Positions 1 to 9,699 of a stretch of DNA of 64,000 nt are shown one piece after another. Source of the stretch: Urmitella timonensis (GTDB lineage Bacteria > Actinomycetota > Actinomycetes > Actinomycetales > Actinomycetaceae). Each line of letters begins with the position of its first letter. Position 1 is the stretch's first letter. The notes under the pieces are model-generated. The model did no database searches and had not been told where the DNA came from. It saw nothing but the letters and a program-made list of their open reading frames with translations. The DNA lies in the NCBI GenBank assembly GCA_900120415.1, contig FQLW01000006.1, positions 1,054,001-1,118,000 of the forward strand, in the 5' to 3' direction. Position numbers and translations under genes: made by a program.

Positions 1-1326
1 GCAAATAGTACTGGTGCCGCTGATTTCAGTAATGACACCTGGTGGATAACGCTAATCAAAGCGGTATTTATCGTGTTCTGGTTGATTATCAGCGTAATTA
101 TGGCGCTATGGGTGGAAAGGCGTGGTCTAGGTCGTATTCAGACCAGACCAGGACCTAATGTTCACGGTCCGCTCGGTCTTTTCCAGGCATTGGCCGATGC
201 CATTAAGCTTTTGACCAAAGAAGATATCTTCAAACGACAGGTTGATAAAGTTCTTTATCTAATGGCTCCAATCGTTACCGCTGCCTGTGCGTTCTGTGTC
301 TACGCGGTGATTCCCTTCGGTCCGAGTCTGCATATCGGTAACTTCTCAACACCTTTGCAGCTAACCGACTCTGATGTAGCTGTGCTTTATATGTTAGCTG
401 TCGCGGGTCTGGGAATTTACGGGATTATTCTTGCAGGTTGGGCCTCTAACGGACATTTGCCTTTATATGGTGCAACCCGGTCTGCTGCACAGGTAATCAG
501 CTACGAGCTAGCGATGGGAATGTCTTTAGTATCCGTGTTCGTGGTATCCGGTTCGATGAAAACTTCGGAGATTGTGGCTGCTCAGTCGCCTATGTGGTGG
601 TGTATTGCCCTGTTCCCCGCTTTCGTAATCTACATAATCTCGATGATGGGAGAGGTAAACCGTCTACCTTTCGACCTGCCCGAATGTGAAGGCGAAATCG
701 TAGCGGGGCATATGACCGAGTATTCCTCAATGAAGTTCGCCTGGTTCTACCTGGCGGAATACATCAATATGTTTAACGTATCGGGGATTTGCGTGACGCT
801 GTTCCTGGGTGGTTGGCGTTTCCCCGGTGGGGAAGCAATCTTGGGGGGCGCACTCAACAGCGGACTATGGCCTTTCCTATGGTTTGGAATCAAAGTATGG
901 GCAGTCATGTGGTTCATGATTTGGGTGCGTGGTACCTTGCTGCGGGTTCGCTATGACCAGTTGATGATGCTGGGATGGAAGATTTTGCTGCCAGTATCAA
1001 TTGCCTGGATGGTAGTGGTGGTAGTTATGCGAGTAGTCAGCCTCTACGGTATCGGCACTATTTCGCAAAGAATGATTGCCATCGCAGCAATCTTTATATT
1101 CGCCCTCGTTCTTATCTGGATAACAGGGATTAAGGCAGATAACAAAGCCCGAGAACAACAAGAGCTTAAAGAGTATGCCGCCAGTGCGCCCTTTGATGCT
1201 TTCGCTGGGGGCTATCCGGTGCCGCCAATGCCGGGGCAAACGTTACCTCCCAGTCCCCGTGCTTTAACAAATGTGGGCGCAGATGAAGATTACCTGGTTG
1301 CTAAAGGGGGAGAATCTGATGAGTAA
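1..1326 (+). CDS. nuoH: NADH-quinone oxidoreductase subunit H, 5' partial
   Basis: Membrane subunit of respiratory complex I at the junction of the hydrophilic and membrane arms, contributing to the quinone site. The reading frame is open from base 1, so the true start lies upstream of the window. Multiple hydrophobic helices are visible, with NuoH-typical motifs such as [11 protein letters not shown] and the nearby ECEGEIVAG segment. The C-terminus carries a hydrophilic Pro/Gly-rich tail of about 60 residues beyond the last helix. Its end overlaps the start of nuoI by 8 bases, which fits translational coupling in the nuo operon. Identification is firm; only the N-terminus is missing. Confidence 0.95.
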   Translation, partial: ANSTGAADFSNDTWWITLIKAVFIVFWLIISVIMALWVERRGLGRIQTRPGPNVHGPLGLFQALADAIKLLTKEDIFKRQVDKVLYLMAPIVTAACAFCVYAVIPFGPSLHIGNFSTPLQLTDSDVAVLYMLAVAGLGIYGIILAGWASNGHLPLYGATRSAAQVISYELAMGMSLVSVFVVSGSMKTSEIVAAQSPMWWCIALFPAFVIYIISMMGEVNRLPFDLPECEGEIVAGHMTEYSSMKFAWFYLAEYINMFNVSGICVTLFLGGWRFPGGEAILGGALNSGLWPFLWFGIKVWAVMWFMIWVRGTLLRVRYDQLMMLGWKILLPVSIAWMVVVVVMRVVSLYGIGTISQRMIAIAAIFIFALVLIWITGIKADNKAREQQELKEYAASAPFDAFAGGYPVPPMPGQTLPPSPRALTNVGADEDYLVAKGGESDE

Positions 1327-1972
1327 ACGTAATCCCACCAGGGACGATATGATTTTTGAGCCCGATCCTAAAGGTCCGGTTGGTGAATTCTTTGCACCGG
1401 TTGCCGGATTTGGGGTTACCTTCCGTTCGTTTTTCCGTCCCACGGTCACCGAGCAGTATCCCTACGAAGCTCCGCATATCCAACCCCGTTTCCATGGGCG
1501 TCACCAGCTGAATCGTTATCCCGATGGATTAGAAAAATGTATTGGCTGTGAACTGTGCGCCTGGGCCTGTCCTGCGGATGCCATCTATGTAGAGGCCGCT
1601 GCCAATACTCCCGAGGCGCAATATTCGCCCGGGGAACGCTATGGCAAGGTCTATCAAATTAACTATTTGCGCTGCATTTTCTGTGGGTTATGCATGGAGG
1701 CTTGTCCCACCAGGGCACTAACCATGAGTAATGAATTCGAGATGGCTGATTACCATCGCGAAAACATGATTTACGAAAAAGGCCAGATTCTCGCTCCCCT
1801 TGAGGAGGGAATGCTCGCAGCTCCTCATCCCATGGTGGAAGGAACCACCGATGGCGACTATTACCGAGGGAAGGTGACCGGCGTGACCCAGGCGCAACGT
1901 GACTGGGTTCGCGAGCACCGTCCAGAAGATCCGACTCTTATACAGTCGGGGGTTAAGGAGGTTCAGCAATGA
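1319..1972 (+). CDS. nuoI: NADH-quinone oxidoreductase subunit I (2x[4Fe-4S])
   Basis: Complex I subunit holding the last two iron-sulfur clusters (N6a/N6b) before quinone. Two ferredoxin-type motifs are visible: [12 protein letters not shown] and [13 protein letters not shown] chose ATG at 1319 (protein begins MSKRNPTRD), because a GGGGGAGA-like ribosome site sits just upstream and the start overlaps the nuoH stop. A longer form from 1271 would lie inside nuoH. The predicted length of 217 residues is normal for actinobacterial NuoI. The gene overlaps nuoJ by ATGA. Confidence 0.96.
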   Translation: MSKRNPTRDDMIFEPDPKGPVGEFFAPVAGFGVTFRSFFRPTVTEQYPYEAPHIQPRFHGRHQLNRYPDGLEKCIGCELCAWACPADAIYVEAAANTPEAQYSPGERYGKVYQINYLRCIFCGLCMEACPTRALTMSNEFEMADYHRENMIYEKGQILAPLEEGMLAAPHPMVEGTTDGDYYRGKVTGVTQAQRDWVREHRPEDPTLIQSGVKEVQQ

Positions 1973-2994
1973 CATTGCTAGCCCAAGCCGCAGCTACAGA
2001 TTTTAGTACGGGACAAACCGTATTCTTTTGGGTTGCAGCGGTAATCATGGTGGCGCTGGCGCTCGGCGTGCTGTTTTGCCGAACCGCAGTTCACTCTGCG
2101 GTCTGTATGGTGGGGGTAATGCTCTGTCTGGCAATGATGTACGCCTCGCAGGGAGCCTACTTTATTGGGGTGGTGCAGGTAGTGGTCTATACAGGTGCGG
2201 TCATGACCCTAATCCTGTTCATCATTATGATGGTGGGGGTTGCCGCCTCTGATAACTACCTGCGTACTCGCCGTTTCTTGCGCTGGAGCGCAATTGGAGC
2301 TGGTGGTCTGGGGGCGCTAATCGTAGCGGTAATGCTCCTTAAGGCATACTTGCCAAAATACGGCGAAGTACCGCAGATGGCTACTGCCTCCGTCCAGGGC
2401 GCTACCGATTCCAACCCGGTTAAAATCGCTATGAGCCTGTTTACCGAACATATTTACACTATGGAAATAATCGGCTGTCTGCTGATAATTGCGGTGGTAG
2501 CGGCTGTTTCGCTCACCCACGGGGATAGGCTTCACAAGATGCTTAAGCAACCGGAAACCGCACAGGCACGAATGGATGACTACGATAAACTCGGTATTCA
2601 TCCCGGTCAAGAACCTGCACCCGGTGTTTACCAGACCAGTAACGCTACTGATGTTCCCGCTATTTCCGGCGAGGACGAGCGTGCCATTATCAGCTCGGTA
2701 TCCCCGGCTCTGAGGGCGCGTAATACCAACCGTTCCCTAGGGGAAGCAGCGCCGCACGTAGTTGAGAAGATTCGAGCTGACCTCGGTGGGAATCCGGGCG
2801 AAGGAGTGCACTCCATTGCTGCCTCGCAAGCAGTCACGAAATCCGGAGCCTGGGGTATGTCCGGACAGGAAGCCCCGAGCGGATTGAATGCTCCCCAGAC
2901 GCGGGTGTTCACGGTCAGAATTGAGGGTAACAATCCTGGTAATCCTGCGGTTGAACCCGACTCAGATACCACCCAAGGGGAGGTCAGCGAATAA
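1969..2994 (+). CDS. nuoJ: NADH-quinone oxidoreductase subunit J
   Basis: Proton-pumping membrane subunit of complex I. The N-terminal ~200 residues contain about five hydrophobic helices with the NuoJ-typical [19 protein letters not shown] segment. After residue ~190 the protein continues with about 150 hydrophilic residues rich in Ala, Ser, Pro and Glu and without predicted helices, so the 341-residue product is longer than classical NuoJ (under 200 in E. coli). Start ATG at 1969 overlaps the nuoI TGA; AAGGAG at 1955-1960 is a strong ribosome site. The tail is probably cytoplasmic and variable; its function is unknown. Confidence 0.93.
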   Translation: MTLLAQAAATDFSTGQTVFFWVAAVIMVALALGVLFCRTAVHSAVCMVGVMLCLAMMYASQGAYFIGVVQVVVYTGAVMTLILFIIMMVGVAASDNYLRTRRFLRWSAIGAGGLGALIVAVMLLKAYLPKYGEVPQMATASVQGATDSNPVKIAMSLFTEHIYTMEIIGCLLIIAVVAAVSLTHGDRLHKMLKQPETAQARMDDYDKLGIHPGQEPAPGVYQTSNATDVPAISGEDERAIISSVSPALRARNTNRSLGEAAPHVVEKIRADLGGNPGEGVHSIAASQAVTKSGAWGMSGQEAPSGLNAPQTRVFTVRIEGNNPGNPAVEPDSDTTQGEVSE

Positions 2995-3293
2995 TGTCTT
3001 TGACTTCATATCTCGTATTGGCAGCTATTTTGTTCTTTATTGGTGCGGTAATCGTCCTGGTACGCCATTCGGCGGTAATCGCGCTGATGGGGGTAGAGCT
3101 GATGCTGAATTCCTGCAATTTGATGCTGGTTACTTTCTCAAATATGCATCAAAACATCGAGGGGCAAGTAATGGCTTTCTTTGTCATGGTGGTAGCGGCA
3201 GCAGAAGTGGTTGTTGGCTTGGCTATTATCGTCTCTATTTTTAGGACGCGCCGTTCGACCTCGGTCGATGAAGTGCGCTTGATGGGACGCTAG
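2994..3293 (+). CDS. nuoK: NADH-quinone oxidoreductase subunit K
   Basis: Small complex I antiporter-like subunit of 99 residues with three membrane helices. The [11 protein letters not shown] segment carries the buried glutamate typical of NuoK/MrpC proteins. Its ATG overlaps the last base of the nuoJ stop codon, and GGGGAGG lies a few bases upstream. Its place between nuoJ and nuoL is the canonical order. Confidence 0.96.
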   Translation: MSLTSYLVLAAILFFIGAVIVLVRHSAVIALMGVELMLNSCNLMLVTFSNMHQNIEGQVMAFFVMVVAAAEVVVGLAIIVSIFRTRRSTSVDEVRLMGR

Positions 3294-3308
3294 GGGGTAA
3301 AAGGAATA

Positions 3309-5306
3309 ATGAATTCGTTATTGCTAGCCACAACCGAAGAAATAGGCAAGGTAACAGCTACCGGGTTTGCGTCCTACGCCTGGCTGATGGTCGCGATTCC
3401 GTTGGTAGTTTCGGGGCTATTGCTGGTATGTGGACGTGCAACCGATAAATGGGGTCACTGGTTGGCAGTTGCCGCTTCTTGGTCTTCGTTCTTGATTGGT
3501 TTTGTTATCTTCTGTCAGATGATTGGCAGTGCCCCAGCTGAGCGCTCAATTCTGGCTCCTGTTTTTACCTGGTTCAAGGCAGGCAGTGGCAAAGACCAGA
3601 TTGAGCTTGCCTGGAATCTTTTACTTGACCCACTTTCGATGACTTTCGTATTGCTGGTGACGTTTGTAGGTTCTCTAATCCATGTCTATTCCGTTGCTTA
3701 TATGGAACACGACCCAAATCGGCGTCGTTTCTTCGCCTACCTGAACTTCTTCGTGGCATCGATGCTGACGCTGGTGCTTTCAGATTCCTATGTGGCTTTG
3801 TTCTTTGGTTGGGAAGGCGTCGGTCTCGCCTCTTACCTGCTAATTGGTTTCTGGAATCAAGAAATAGCCAATGCGGTAGCCGCCAAGAAGGCTTTTGTAA
3901 TGAACCGTATCGGTGACCTGGGATTGCTGCTCGCCATGATGTCTATGTACGCCAACTTCTCCTCCCTGAGGTTCGTGGACGTTCTGGGAGCTGGTCCCTC
4001 GGATAATCTGACCGCTGGCTGGGCTACCGCAATCGGTTTATTCTTGCTGCTGGCCGCGTGTGGTAAATCTGCACAGTTCCCGCTGCAAGCCTGGCTGGGA
4101 GACGCTATGGCCGGTCCCACTCCGGTTTCGGCTTTGATTCACGCTGCCACTATGGTTACCGCGGGTGTCTATCTGATTGTGCGTTCGGGTGACATTTTTA
4201 TGGCTTCACCTACTGCGCAGTTATGTGTGGCAATCGTGGGGGCAATTACCTTACTGTTCGGAGCAATCGTGGGCTGCGCCAAAGACGATATGAAGAAGGT
4301 ACTAGCCGCCTCCACCATGTCTCAGATTGGTTACATGATGCTCGGTGCAGGACTTGGGCCTATTGGCTGGACCTTGGCGATCTTCCACCTGTTTGTACAC
4401 GGTTTCTTTAAAGCTCAATTGTTCCTAGGAGCCGGTTCGGTAATGCACGCCATGAACGAACAGGTTGATATGCGCCGCTTCGGAGCCCTGCGAGGGGTAA
4501 TGAAGATTTCCTGGATTTGTTTCGGGATTGCCTGGTTAGCCATCCTGGGGATACCTCCATTCTCGGGTTTCTTCTCCAAAGAACCCATTATTGCCGCTGC
4601 TTTTAACGAAATAGCATTCGGGACTACTGGAGCCTGGATTTTCGGGCTAGTAGCGATGATTGGCGCCGGAATCACCTCGTTCTATATGTCACGGCTTTTC
4701 TTTATGATTTTCCATGGAGAAAAACGGTGGACGAGCGAACTTGACGGTGGCAGTGAGGTTCACCCGCATGAGCCATCTTGGCTAATGAACGGGCCGATTT
4801 TGGTATTGTCGGTATTCTCGCTGGGTATTGGGATGGTGCTGGGATTCACCGATAAATTCAACGATTGGTTAGAACCGGTTACTGGTACTCAGGCGGCGAT
4901 GATGGCATCCCATCACCCGATTATCTCGCACAATCTGATTTCAATAGTCACTTTGCTGCTGGTACTTTGTGGTCTGGCATTAGCATTCATAATGTATGTT
5001 CGCCGTGAAGTTCCGAAAGTAGCACCAGCTTCTAACGTTTTGGTAGAAGCTGCTCGCGTTGATCTATACCAAGACACTATTAACGAGTCAGTGGCGATGT
5101 TACCCGCCCAACTCGTGACCACCGGTGTAGGCGCGGCTGACCGCGGCGTGATTGATGGACTGGTACGCGCGATTGCCTGGTGTGCACAAGCCTTTGGGCG
5201 TGCGGTTAGTCACGTACAAAACGGGTATATCCGTGCTTACGCAAGCTACATTCTGGGCGGCGTACTATTAGCCCTGATTCTAGTGGTCGCAAGTCAATTG
5301 GTTTAG
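3309..5306 (+). CDS. nuoL: NADH-quinone oxidoreductase subunit L
   Basis: Largest proton-translocating antiporter-like subunit of complex I, 665 residues, with many membrane helices. Recognised by LFFGWEGVGLASYLLIGFW, the ALIHAATMVTAGVY core, and the FHLFVHGFFKAQLF region with conserved Lys/His. The C-terminal part contains the amphipathic section and a last transmembrane helix (LGGVLLALILVVAS), as expected for NuoL rather than NuoM/N. The ATG start follows a weak GGGGGTAAAAGG site 15 bases after nuoK. Confidence 0.96.
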   Translation: MNSLLLATTEEIGKVTATGFASYAWLMVAIPLVVSGLLLVCGRATDKWGHWLAVAASWSSFLIGFVIFCQMIGSAPAERSILAPVFTWFKAGSGKDQIELAWNLLLDPLSMTFVLLVTFVGSLIHVYSVAYMEHDPNRRRFFAYLNFFVASMLTLVLSDSYVALFFGWEGVGLASYLLIGFWNQEIANAVAAKKAFVMNRIGDLGLLLAMMSMYANFSSLRFVDVLGAGPSDNLTAGWATAIGLFLLLAACGKSAQFPLQAWLGDAMAGPTPVSALIHAATMVTAGVYLIVRSGDIFMASPTAQLCVAIVGAITLLFGAIVGCAKDDMKKVLAASTMSQIGYMMLGAGLGPIGWTLAIFHLFVHGFFKAQLFLGAGSVMHAMNEQVDMRRFGALRGVMKISWICFGIAWLAILGIPPFSGFFSKEPIIAAAFNEIAFGTTGAWIFGLVAMIGAGITSFYMSRLFFMIFHGEKRWTSELDGGSEVHPHEPSWLMNGPILVLSVFSLGIGMVLGFTDKFNDWLEPVTGTQAAMMASHHPIISHNLISIVTLLLVLCGLALAFIMYVRREVPKVAPASNVLVEAARVDLYQDTINESVAMLPAQLVTTGVGAADRGVIDGLVRAIAWCAQAFGRAVSHVQNGYIRAYASYILGGVLLALILVVASQLV

Positions 5307-5325
5307 GGGCAGGAGGAAAACATAA

Positions 5326-6891
5326 ATGGGAATCACAATCCTGAACTCAACTTTCCCGGTACTAACGCTTTTGGTAGCGTTACCGGCGCTAGCGGCATTA
5401 ACGCTGTGGCTGATTAAACCTACCCGGGTTGCATCTCGCCAGATTGGATTATCAGTAGCTGCCTTGGTTTTGTTAGGTACTATCTACCTGGCTGTGAATT
5501 TTGACTACGGTAAAGCCTCCGTCTACCAGTTTGCGGAAACCCACAGTTGGATTCGCGCCCTCGGGGTTTCGTGGGCTCTGGGGGTAAACGGTCTTGGACT
5601 AGCGATGCTGGTACTGTCGGCGCTGCTCACTTTGATTGTGCTGATTGCTTCCGCACGCGATTTAGAGGACGGAAAAGGTCGCTACGATGATGCAGGATAC
5701 GTGGGTTTAACTTTAGCCACCTTGGCATTTATGATGCTGATTTTCGCAGCACGTGACGTGTTCGTGTTCTACCTGGCCTTCGAAGCCATGCTAGTGCCCA
5801 TGTACTTCCTGATTGGACGCTACGGTAATGGCGCAAAACGTAAAGCAGCCGCTATGAAGTTCCTGCTTTATTCCCTAGCAGGTGGACTGGTCATGCTTAT
5901 CGGAATCGTGGGAGTCTATGTTTACTCTCCGCTGGCTGCTGCCTCTAATGAGCAGCACGCTAGCCTGTACCTCATAGAGAATCTGGCCGGAAAGCTGCAA
6001 GCTAGTCCCGGCGTGGAAATGGCGCTAATGATTACTTTCTTTATCGCCTTTGCGGTAAAAGCACCGATGGTACCGGTACACACTTGGCTTGCCGACACCG
6101 CCCAGAACGCCCGTCCGGGAACCTCTGCCTTGTTGGTAGGAATCTTGGACAAGATTGGTACCTTCGGCATGATTACTTTGTGCTTAACTATCTTCCCAAA
6201 TGCGTCTCGACAGGCTGCTTTAGCTTTCGTTATCTTGGCGGTCATTTCCGTAATCTGGGGTTCGCTGGCTGCTTTGGCGCAAAAAGATTTGATGCGTCTG
6301 ATTTCTTTCACCTCAGTGGCGCACTTCGGACTAATGGTTATGGCTATTTATGTAGGCAATACGGTGGCGCTGGCAGGAGCTATGGTCTATATGGTGGCAC
6401 ACGGTCTATCAATCGCCGGTATGTTCCTTATCGGTGGGTTCCTCACCGAACGCGGGCAGAGCCAAGAAATCGCAGCCTATGGCGGTATGCAGCGGGTTAC
6501 CCCGTTGATTGCCGGTACTTTCCTAATCTCTGGTTTGGCGGCAATCGCACTGCCTGGTTTGTCCGGTTTTGTTCCGGAACTGATGGTACTAATCGGTACT
6601 TTCAAGGTTTATCCTTGGGCATCGGTTCTTTGCTTGGTGGGTGTGGTTGCAGGTGCCGTTTACGTCCTTTTGCCCTATCAAAAGATTTTCACCGGTAAAG
6701 CCCCTACGCATCGCAAATCGATAAGCGACATGAATCAGCGGGAACGCTGGGGAGTTGCAGCACCACTAATAGTGCTGATGTTAATCATCGGTCTGCATCC
6801 GCAGCCGCTGGTTAATCCCATGTCACAAATAGCCAATCAGGTGGTTATTACCCAGGAGGCGTCCTCGCAAGTAGAAGGGAGCGGACAGTGA
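5326..6891 (+). CDS. nuoM: NADH-quinone oxidoreductase subunit M
   Basis: Second antiporter-like subunit of complex I (521 residues). The motifs YLAFEAMLVPMYFLIG and VKAPMVPVHTWLADTAQNARPG are diagnostic of NuoM; the key glutamate of the first and the Lys/His pair of the second are present. The ribosome site AGGAGGA precedes ATG 5326. The end overlaps the nuoN GTG by 4 bases. Confidence 0.96.
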   Translation: MGITILNSTFPVLTLLVALPALAALTLWLIKPTRVASRQIGLSVAALVLLGTIYLAVNFDYGKASVYQFAETHSWIRALGVSWALGVNGLGLAMLVLSALLTLIVLIASARDLEDGKGRYDDAGYVGLTLATLAFMMLIFAARDVFVFYLAFEAMLVPMYFLIGRYGNGAKRKAAAMKFLLYSLAGGLVMLIGIVGVYVYSPLAAASNEQHASLYLIENLAGKLQASPGVEMALMITFFIAFAVKAPMVPVHTWLADTAQNARPGTSALLVGILDKIGTFGMITLCLTIFPNASRQAALAFVILAVISVIWGSLAALAQKDLMRLISFTSVAHFGLMVMAIYVGNTVALAGAMVYMVAHGLSIAGMFLIGGFLTERGQSQEIAAYGGMQRVTPLIAGTFLISGLAAIALPGLSGFVPELMVLIGTFKVYPWASVLCLVGVVAGAVYVLLPYQKIFTGKAPTHRKSISDMNQRERWGVAAPLIVLMLIIGLHPQPLVNPMSQIANQVVITQEASSQVEGSGQ

Positions 6892-8474
6892 GTTTAACCA
6901 ATGCTGCCGTGATTGAAAGTATTAGCGATCTCGGTTTTAACTGGGCATTAATGGCTCCGGTACTAGTCGTGCTTTCCGGGGCAGTTATCGGGATTCTTTT
7001 AGAGGCATTCGTACCGGCTAAACAGCGATGGGGGGTGCAATGCGGCTGGTCAATCGCGGTAGTTGCGGTTGCGCTCTTGGCGTTTGCCCCTTCATTCGGA
7101 GCTTTCAATCTGCAAAGTGGTGTGCGTCTGGTGCGCGGGGAACTGATTGTAGATGGATTCTCGATGTTCTCGCAGTTGTTGATGCTGATAGTGGGGCTGT
7201 TGGCGCTCCTGCCTATGATTGATCGCACCGGCAGCCGGGTGTCTGCTTTCGCGGGGCAACCGTCCGATATTCCGGGATCTTTCCAAGAGGAACAGACTGA
7301 AAGGCGCGGTTATCAACGCAGCGAAGTCTTGCCCCTGAGCCTGTTTTCTCTTGGTGGCATGATGCTATTTCCCATGGCAAATTCGATATTGACTCTGTTC
7401 GTAGCCTTAGAAATTATTTCGTTGCCGCTATATGCCATGACTGCTATGGCTCGTTACCGCCGTCTGCTCAGTCAAGAGGCTGCCCTGAAGTATTTTGTTC
7501 TAGGAGCTTTTGCCTCTGGATTTATGCTGATGGGAATGTCTTTGCTCTATGGATACTCCGGTTCTTTACTACTTGACCAGTTGGCGCTAGCGATTCCCTA
7601 TCAGGTTGCTTCACCTGCCCTGCTGCTGACCGGCGCGGCTTTGATGATGGTAGGTTTGCTCTTCAAAATCGGGGCGGCTCCCTTCCATGCTTGGACGCCA
7701 GATGTTTATCAAGGCGCACCCACCCCGGTTACCGGTTTCATGGCTGCCGGGGTCAAAGCGGCGGCATTCCTAGCGATGCTGCGGTTCTTTTCGACCGTGG
7801 TGGTTCAGGTTGAGGGCAGCTTTAAACCGTTCCTATGGACAGTCGCTATTTTGACCATGATGGTAGGGACATTCTTCGGTTTGGTGCAAGACAATATCAA
7901 GCGGATGTTGGCTTACTCCTCGATTGCCCATGCTGGTTTCATTTTGATTGCTTTCACCAAGGGGGCGTTAAATGCGAATGGCGCTGTCTTGTTCTATCTG
8001 CTTTCCTACGGGATTGCCACTATCGGAGCATTTGCGATTATTTACCTGGTTCGGGTAACTAATGAGGACGGCGTAGCTACCGCAGAGCAGCATTCGATGA
8101 AGGGATGGTCTGGTTTCGGTAAGACTCACCCGGTTTTGGCTGGCTGCATGATGCTGTTCTTACTGTCTTTTGCCGGTATTCCCTTGACTGCCGGTTTCAT
8201 GGGGAAGTTCCTAGCTTTCAGCGCAGGTATACAAGGAGGCGCAGCCCCGCTGGTTATCTGCGCTGTGATTGCTTCGGCTATTACTGCTTTCTACTATTTC
8301 CGTCTAGGTAAAATCATGTTCCTAGATTCGGTGGCAGAGAACACTACTGTTGCTCCACACGCAGAAATCACCTACGTGGCGATTGGGATTTGTGCTTTCT
8401 TGACTGTGCTCCTGGGGGTTTTGCCCGGCTCGGTTCTAGATATTTTGCATAACACCGCTATTGTTATCCCGTGA
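6888..8474 (+). CDS. nuoN: NADH-quinone oxidoreductase subunit N
   Basis: Third antiporter-like subunit of complex I, 528 residues and fully hydrophobic apart from a loop near residues 118-145. The LLFKIGAAPFHAWTPDVYQGAP motif region (lysine, histidine and proline conserved) is the NuoN signature. GTG start at 6888 overlaps the nuoM stop (GTGA), implying coupling. The gene overlaps the downstream polyprenyl synthase by 4 bases, so quinone side-chain synthesis appears to be co-transcribed with complex I. Confidence 0.96.
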   Translation: MSLTNAAVIESISDLGFNWALMAPVLVVLSGAVIGILLEAFVPAKQRWGVQCGWSIAVVAVALLAFAPSFGAFNLQSGVRLVRGELIVDGFSMFSQLLMLIVGLLALLPMIDRTGSRVSAFAGQPSDIPGSFQEEQTERRGYQRSEVLPLSLFSLGGMMLFPMANSILTLFVALEIISLPLYAMTAMARYRRLLSQEAALKYFVLGAFASGFMLMGMSLLYGYSGSLLLDQLALAIPYQVASPALLLTGAALMMVGLLFKIGAAPFHAWTPDVYQGAPTPVTGFMAAGVKAAAFLAMLRFFSTVVVQVEGSFKPFLWTVAILTMMVGTFFGLVQDNIKRMLAYSSIAHAGFILIAFTKGALNANGAVLFYLLSYGIATIGAFAIIYLVRVTNEDGVATAEQHSMKGWSGFGKTHPVLAGCMMLFLLSFAGIPLTAGFMGKFLAFSAGIQGGAAPLVICAVIASAITAFYYFRLGKIMFLDSVAENTTVAPHAEITYVAIGICAFLTVLLGVLPGSVLDILHNTAIVIP

Positions 8475-9481
8475 GTAACTTTTCTCAGCAGCGTATCGAC
8501 CAACTTGAAGATCAAATATCTGATGGTCTTAACCAAGTGGAGATTCGTCTAGATTCGGTACTGTCAGATAATCGCGGAGTCCTGGACGACATCGTAGGAC
8601 ACCTGGCTCGAGCTGGTGGCAAGCGGATGCGTCCTGCGCTGGTGCTATTGTGCTCTTGCCTTGGTAAGCAGTCTTTTAGCGAGGACGTGCTGCGCGCTTG
8701 CGTGGTGGTTGAGCTTACCCACCTGGCAACTTTGTACCATGATGACGTGATGGACTCTGCTCCTACCAGACGCGGAGTGAACGCTGTGCAGCGCATTTGG
8801 GGTAATAACCGCGCAGTCTTGGCGGGGGATTTGGTTTTTGCTCGCGCCTCCCAGGTGGTTGCTAGTCTAGGGCCGGAAGCAGTGTTGCAGCACGCGGTAA
8901 CTTTCGATCGGTTGTGTCGCGGTCAGCTGAATGAAACTTTTGGTCCTGACGATGACCAAAATCCGGTAGATTTCTATATTCAGGTTTTAGCTGACAAGAC
9001 AGGTTCTTTAGTTGCCCAGTCTGCTCGTTTTGGGGCGGAGCTTGCTGGGGCATCCAACGAGGTGGTCGAAGCGGTCGTCCAGTTCGGGGAAAAGATTGGG
9101 GTTGCTTTCCAGCTGGCCGATGATGTTATCGACCTATCTTCTGACAGCGCAGATTCCGGGAAAACTCCGGGAACGGATTTGCGCGAGGGCGTAGACACTA
9201 TGCCGATTTTGTTGCTGAGGCAGGATGCGGCGCGCGGGGTTCTCGATGAGGACGGGCAAAAGATTTTAGGGGAGCTCAGCCGAGGCGCTTTGGTTAGCGA
9301 GGACGCGGCGTTGGAACGAGTAGTGCAAATGTTGCGGGCACATTCGGTGTTGGAGCGCACGCGGCAATTGGCTTTTTCCTGGTGTGAGGACGCGAAAGCA
9401 GCGATTGCTTCTTTGGAGGATAAAGAAGTTAAGGCGGCGCTGGAAGAATTTGCTGATACTTTGGTGGATCGTATTTCCTAG
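8471..9481 (+). CDS. Polyprenyl (heptaprenyl/octaprenyl-type) diphosphate synthase
   Basis: Trans-isoprenyl diphosphate synthase that lengthens an allylic diphosphate with isopentenyl diphosphate, probably to make the menaquinone side chain. The first Asp-rich motif is DDVMDSAPTRRG and the second is DDVID, both intact; GGKRMRP near the N-terminus is the IPP-binding segment. The 336-residue length is normal. The GTG start overlaps nuoN by 4 bases, which links it to the respiratory operon. Chain length cannot be decided from sequence by eye. Confidence 0.92.
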   Translation: MSNFSQQRIDQLEDQISDGLNQVEIRLDSVLSDNRGVLDDIVGHLARAGGKRMRPALVLLCSCLGKQSFSEDVLRACVVVELTHLATLYHDDVMDSAPTRRGVNAVQRIWGNNRAVLAGDLVFARASQVVASLGPEAVLQHAVTFDRLCRGQLNETFGPDDDQNPVDFYIQVLADKTGSLVAQSARFGAELAGASNEVVEAVVQFGEKIGVAFQLADDVIDLSSDSADSGKTPGTDLREGVDTMPILLLRQDAARGVLDEDGQKILGELSRGALVSEDAALERVVQMLRAHSVLERTRQLAFSWCEDAKAAIASLEDKEVKAALEEFADTLVDRIS

Positions 9482-9533
9482 CTGTATGGCTGTTGAAGTG
9501 GGTGACCTCTAGACCTGCGTTTGCCACCTGATT

Positions 9534-9672
9534 TTCTAGCTACTGGAAAATCTACTTGAAAGCTACTGGAAAGTTTCTTTTTCTAGTAGCTCACGATAAT
9601 CTTCCTGGCTACCTGCGCAAATAGGCTACTGGAAAATCTACTAGAAAACTACTGGAAAATTTTCCAGTAAAA
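9534..9672. repeat. Left iteron array, 139-bp flanking repeat of the AlbA_2 gene
   Basis: Contains eight copies of the 10-mer CTACTNGAAA in two half-arrays. First half: 9540-9549, 9552-9561, 9563-9572 direct and 9580-9589 inverted. Second half: 9626-9635, 9638-9647, 9649-9658 direct and 9661-9670 inverted (one mismatch). Direct copies are spaced 11-12 bp, one helical turn, with identical spacing in both halves. The last two copies form the perfect 18-bp palindrome ACTGGAAAATTTTCCAGT at 9651-9668. This repeat lies immediately upstream of the start codon at 9700, so it looks like the operator of that gene. Confidence 0.9.
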
Positions 9673-9687
9673 TCTATTTGACAGGTT

Positions 9688-9699
9688 TATACTCTAGGT
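9688..9699 (+). promoter_or_regulatory. -10 element of an apparently leaderless promoter
   Basis: TATACT at 9688-9693 ends six bases before the ATG at 9700, so transcription would begin at or next to the start codon. No Shine-Dalgarno sequence is present before this ATG. The -35 region would fall in the inverted iteron at 9661-9670, so a protein bound to the array would block RNA polymerase. TTGACA at 9678-9683 is too close to the -10 to be its partner. Confidence 0.6.

Noticed and set aside
9678-9693. TTGACA at 9678 as the -35 of the AlbA_2 gene
   Set aside because: Only four bases separate it from TATACT, far below a workable spacer.
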